DNA of 17,033 nt from WJMD01 sp964596015 (GTDB taxonomy: Bacteria; Joyebacterota; Joyebacteria; Joyebacterales; Joyebacteraceae), in contig CAZQSB010000047.1 of the NCBI GenBank assembly GCA_964596015.1, forward strand, positions 1-17,033, read 5' to 3'. A program made the position numbers and the translations under genes. Every line of letters begins with the position of its first letter. Position 1 is the stretch's first letter. Shown here in pieces: positions 14,971 through 17,033 of this stretch. The notes under the pieces were generated by a model. That model did no database searches. It saw only the letters and a program-made list of their open reading frames with translations, and was not told the origin of the DNA.

Positions 14971-15624
14971 ATGAAGATAACGTGGCTCGGACACGCGTCG
15001 TTTCTCATCGAGTCGAAGAGGGGGACCCGCATCATCACCGACCCGTTCGAGGCGGGCTCCTACGACGGGGCGGTGGGCTACGAGCCCATATCGGAAAGCG
15101 CGGACATCGTCACCGTCAGCCACGATCATGCGGACCACAACGCGGTCGACGTCGTGCAGGGCGGGCCCCAGGTCATCAGAGGTCCGGAACCGCGGACCGT
15201 CGACGACATTTCGATCACGGGCTTTCAGACCTACCACGACGAGAGCCGGGGGCAGGAACGCGGCCGGAACACCATCTACGTGATGGAGGTCGACGGTATG
15301 CGTGTCGGTCACCTGGGAGACCTCGGGCATGAGCTTTCGCCCGAAGAAGTCGCCGACATCGGCTCGGTCGACGTCCTGCTCACCCCGATCGGCGGCTACT
15401 ACACGATAGGCCCCGAGGAGGCGAAGAAGGCCGCCGACGCGCTCGGCGCGAAGGTGATCATCCCCATGCACTACAAGACGGAGGCGCTTGGCTTCCCGGT
15501 GCAGCCGGTCGACGACTTCCTGAAGCTGATGGAGCACGTGGACAGGAAGGGCAGCAAGACGGTCGAACTCGACCCCGACACGCTGCCCGATCCGTCGCAG
15601 GTCGTGGTGCTCGACTACGAGTGA
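14971..15624 (+). CDS. Metallo-beta-lactamase-fold metal-dependent hydrolase (UPF0173-like)
   Basis: A 217-residue protein of the beta-lactamase-like hydrolase family related to YtkL/UPF0173 and to Zn-dependent hydrolases. It starts MKITWLGHASFLIE, has the metal motif SHDHADHN (about residues 50-57), further ligands in TYHDE, GHLGDLGHEL and the late MHYK histidine. It is likely cytoplasmic; the natural substrate is not known for most of this family. ATG 14971 is preferred over the in-frame ATG at 14950 because the protein motif begins there, and GGAGG (14954-14958) precedes it. It lies after the rplU-rpmA terminator and in front of kdsB in the same reading frame. Confidence 0.88.
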   Translation: MKITWLGHASFLIESKRGTRIITDPFEAGSYDGAVGYEPISESADIVTVSHDHADHNAVDVVQGGPQVIRGPEPRTVDDISITGFQTYHDESRGQERGRNTIYVMEVDGMRVGHLGDLGHELSPEEVADIGSVDVLLTPIGGYYTIGPEEAKKAADALGAKVIIPMHYKTEALGFPVQPVDDFLKLMEHVDRKGSKTVELDPDTLPDPSQVVVLDYE

Positions 15625-15642
15625 CCCCGTCGTCCGGCGGGT

Positions 15643-15660
15643 CGCGCCGCGGACGGCGCG
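15643..15660. other. GC-rich stem-loop between hydrolase and kdsB
   Basis: CGCGCCG (15643-15649) and CGGCGCG (15654-15660) form a perfect seven-base stem with a CGGA loop, 19 bp after the hydrolase stop. No T run follows, so it may slow or end transcription only weakly, or have no role. Confidence 0.3.
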
Positions 15661-15693
15661 GACCTGCGGGCGCAAAGACGGCCCCGCGCCGAT

Positions 15694-15699
15694 GGGAGG
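15694..15699 (+). promoter_or_regulatory. Ribosome binding site ahead of kdsB that points to a start before 15721
   Basis: GGGAGG lies 21 bases before the GTG at 15721, too far for normal use, but six bases before an in-frame ACG at 15706, which is exactly where KdsB proteins usually begin. It therefore supports a start near 15706, or a lost or mis-sequenced start codon. Confidence 0.45.
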
Positions 15700-15720
15700 C
15701 CTGAAACGCGCGTCCTCGGA

Positions 15721-16596
15721 GTGGTTCCCGCACGGCTCGGTTCCAGGCGCTTCCCCGGGAAGGTCCTGGCAGAACTCTCAGGGTATCCGGTCGTCTGGCA
15801 CGCGCTGAGACGCCTCGCGGCCACGCCCGCCGTCGATGAGGCGCTCGTGGCGACCGACAGCCCGGAGGTTCTGACCGCGGTGACGGGGCTCGGCGGAAAG
15901 GCCGTGCTCATCGAGACGCCCTGCGCCACCGGGTCCGACCGGGTCGCCGTGGTGGCGCGGGAACGCGACTGCGAGTTCGTCATCAACCTGCAGGCCGACC
16001 AGCCGCTCATCGACCCCGCGGACATCGCGTCGACCCTGGAGCTTCTCAGGAGCGACCCTTCTCTCGACATCACGACGCTGGCCTTCAGCTCCCGGGACAC
16101 CGCGGCCTTCGCCGACCCGCATGTCGTCAAGGTGGTCACCGACACGCGCGGGCGAGCGCTCTATTTCTCTCGCGCGGCCATTCCCGCGGGACCCTCGGAG
16201 CCTGCGGCTCCCTCGACTCCCGCGGCTCCCTCGACTCCCGCGGCTCCCTCGACTCCTGCGGTTCCCTCGACTCCTGCGGCTCCCTCGACTCCCGCGGACC
16301 CCTCGATTCCCGCGGACCCCTCAGCGCCTGCCGACCCCTCGGCGGGCGGAAGTGGTTGGTATCTCCATCACGTTGGTCTATACTGCTTCCGGCGCGACGC
16401 GCTCCTGCGCTTCGCGGAACTCGACAGGTCGCCGCTCGAGATGCGTGAGTCGCTCGAGCAGCTGAGGGCTCTCGAGCACGGCATGGCCATCGGCGTCGCG
16501 ACAACGACGACGGCGAGCTGGTCGATCGACCGCCCCGAGGACCTCGCCAGGGTCGAACGCGAGTTCGAGGCCGGTGGCCGCGACCTGGTGGTCTGA
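15721..16596 (+). CDS. kdsB: 3-deoxy-manno-octulosonate cytidylyltransferase (CMP-KDO synthetase) with internal repeat insertion
   Basis: A KdsB-type enzyme that activates KDO with CTP for lipopolysaccharide inner-core synthesis. Visible motifs: VPARLGSRRFPGKVL at the start, ATGSDR, NLQADQPLI (the usual form is NVQGDEPLI; the Asp is kept), ALYFSRAAIP, HHVGLYCFRRDALLRF, SPLEMRESLEQLRALEHG and the closing SIDRPEDL. Residues about 158-208 are an inserted Pro/Ser/Thr/Ala-rich repeat (see the repeat entry) replacing the short loop normally between SRAPIP and the H-x-G-x-Y strand; without it the length is a normal ~240. The only standard start codon in frame is GTG 15721, which removes the beginning of the first strand (RVLG at 15709-15720 is coded but upstream) and lacks a placed ribosome binding site. 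The stop of the hydrolase gene at 15622-15624 limits the frame upstream. pyrG, supplier of CTP, follows after 59 bp. Confidence 0.85.
   Translation: MVPARLGSRRFPGKVLAELSGYPVVWHALRRLAATPAVDEALVATDSPEVLTAVTGLGGKAVLIETPCATGSDRVAVVARERDCEFVINLQADQPLIDPADIASTLELLRSDPSLDITTLAFSSRDTAAFADPHVVKVVTDTRGRALYFSRAAIPAGPSEPAAPSTPAAPSTPAAPSTPAVPSTPAAPSTPADPSIPADPSAPADPSAGGSGWYLHHVGLYCFRRDALLRFAELDRSPLEMRESLEQLRALEHGMAIGVATTTTASWSIDRPEDLARVEREFEAGGRDLVV
16192..16344 (+). repeat. In-frame 18-bp tandem repeat (Pro-Ser-Thr-Pro-Ala-Ala) inside kdsB
   Basis: Eight 18-bp units plus a nine-base partial unit, with the core form CCCTCGACTCCCGCGGCT. Units 2 and 3 are identical; the others differ by one or a few bases, and divergence grows to both ends (first unit PSEPAA, last units PSIPAD, PSAPAD). 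Since 18 is a multiple of three, gain or loss of a unit keeps the frame. The coded stretch is Pro/Ser/Thr/Ala-rich and surely disordered or extended. It occupies residues about 158-208 of KdsB. Confidence 0.95.
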
Positions 16597-16655
16597 TCGG
16601 CGGCCGGTGTGACGGTCTCCGCTGTCTCCCCACGCTCTCTCGACAGGAGTGCCTG

Positions 16656-17033
16656 ATGTCCAAGTACATCTTCGTCACAGGCGGTGTGGTCTCCGCGCTG
16701 GGCAAGGGCATCGCGTCCGCGTCTCTCGGGTATCTTCTGAAGTCCCGTGGCCTCTCGGTGACCCTCCAGAAGTGTGATCCCTATCTGAACGTCGACCCGG
16801 GCACCATGAGCCCGTTCCAGCATGGGGAGGTCTTCGTCACCCGTGACGGGGCCGAGACCGATCTCGATCTCGGGCATTACGAGCGGTTCATCGACCGGGA
16901 ACTCAGCCAGGCCAACAACATCACCGCCGGGCAGATCTACGACGCGATCCTGACGAAGGAGCGTCGAGGGGACTACCTCGGTGGAACCGTGCAGGTCATC
17001 CCGCACGTGACGAACGAGATCAAGGAGTCGATC
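16656..17033 (+). CDS. pyrG: CTP synthase, N-terminal part (cut by window edge)
   Basis: The first 126 residues of CTP synthase, which makes CTP from UTP, ATP and glutamine. The sequence starts SKYIFVTGGVVSALGKGI, the characteristic amidoligase P-loop region, and continues with LQKCDPYLNVDPGTMSPFQHGEVFVTRDGAETDLDLGHYERF, matching the family closely, and reaches QVIPHVTNEIK. The glutaminase domain lies beyond the window. ATG 16656 follows AGGAG (16645-16649). Its position after kdsB fits a recurrent kdsB-pyrG(-kdsA) arrangement in Gram-negatives: CTP made here is the co-substrate of KdsB. Confidence 0.97.
   Translation, partial: MSKYIFVTGGVVSALGKGIASASLGYLLKSRGLSVTLQKCDPYLNVDPGTMSPFQHGEVFVTRDGAETDLDLGHYERFIDRELSQANNITAGQIYDAILTKERRGDYLGGTVQVIPHVTNEIKESI

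Noticed and set aside
16192..16344. CRISPR-like array
   Set aside because: The 18-bp units are contiguous with no unique spacers and stay in the kdsB frame; this is a coding minisatellite.
15721..16596. SpsF-like polysaccharide cytidylyltransferase
   Set aside because: The start resembles SpsF (ARLGSRRFPGKVL), but the HHVGLYCFRRDALLRF and SPLEMRESLEQLRALEHG segments are specific to KdsB.
16136..16711. - strand frame rich in REPQES repeats
   Set aside because: This is only the antisense reading of the kdsB repeat and crosses into pyrG; no independent start or family match.

Overview
The window is a stretch of bacterial chromosome with very high GC and strong G/C preference at third codon positions. 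It holds sixteen protein-coding genes (the last one cut by the window edge), almost all on the + strand, and no RNA genes or mobile elements that I can recognise. A KDO-activating enzyme (kdsB) and a lipoprotein signal peptide point to a Gram-negative, LPS-making cell. A ferredoxin:disulfide reductase catalytic subunit fused to rubredoxin, next to a glutaredoxin-like protein, points to an anaerobic or microaerobic metabolism. Domain styles (DUF1028-TPR, very large multi-PAS hybrid kinase, short 6-phosphogluconate dehydrogenase) resemble Deltaproteobacteria or FCB-group candidate phyla, but the sequence alone does not settle the phylum.

Layout. Positions 1-2013 carry a small lipoprotein, a CxxC glutaredoxin-like protein, the FTR-rubredoxin fusion and a two-helix membrane protein. 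Positions 2044-6660 are a tightly packed, overlapping operon encoding rpiA, gnd, zwf and pgl, i.e. the whole oxidative pentose-phosphate branch plus ribose-5-phosphate isomerase, ending in a nucleotidyltransferase-like gene of unknown role. Positions 6711-12950 hold an exported DUF1028-TPR protein and a 1727-residue soluble hybrid histidine kinase with nine PAS-like domains, a GAF domain, a kinase core and a C-terminal receiver. A DMT/EamA transporter lies on the - strand at 13027-13917. A clear sigma70-type promoter then drives rplU-rpmA (ribosomal proteins L21 and L27), followed by a terminator-like hairpin, a metallo-beta-lactamase-fold hydrolase, kdsB and the start of pyrG (CTP synthase, which makes the nucleotide substrate used by KdsB).

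How the genes fit together. The first two blocks are both about reducing power: ferredoxin-dependent thiol reduction beside the glucose-6-phosphate to ribulose-5-phosphate route. kdsB and pyrG are linked through CTP. The multi-PAS kinase has no partner regulator nearby and probably integrates several cytoplasmic signals.

The most unusual things seen are (i) an in-frame array of 18-bp repeats encoding a Pro/Ser/Thr/Ala-rich stretch inside the conserved core of kdsB, (ii) the lack of a normal start codon at the expected beginning of the same gene, and (iii) the Grx-like/FTR-rubredoxin redox pair with non-plant cysteine spacing. I did not find convincing evidence of a wholly new multi-gene system.
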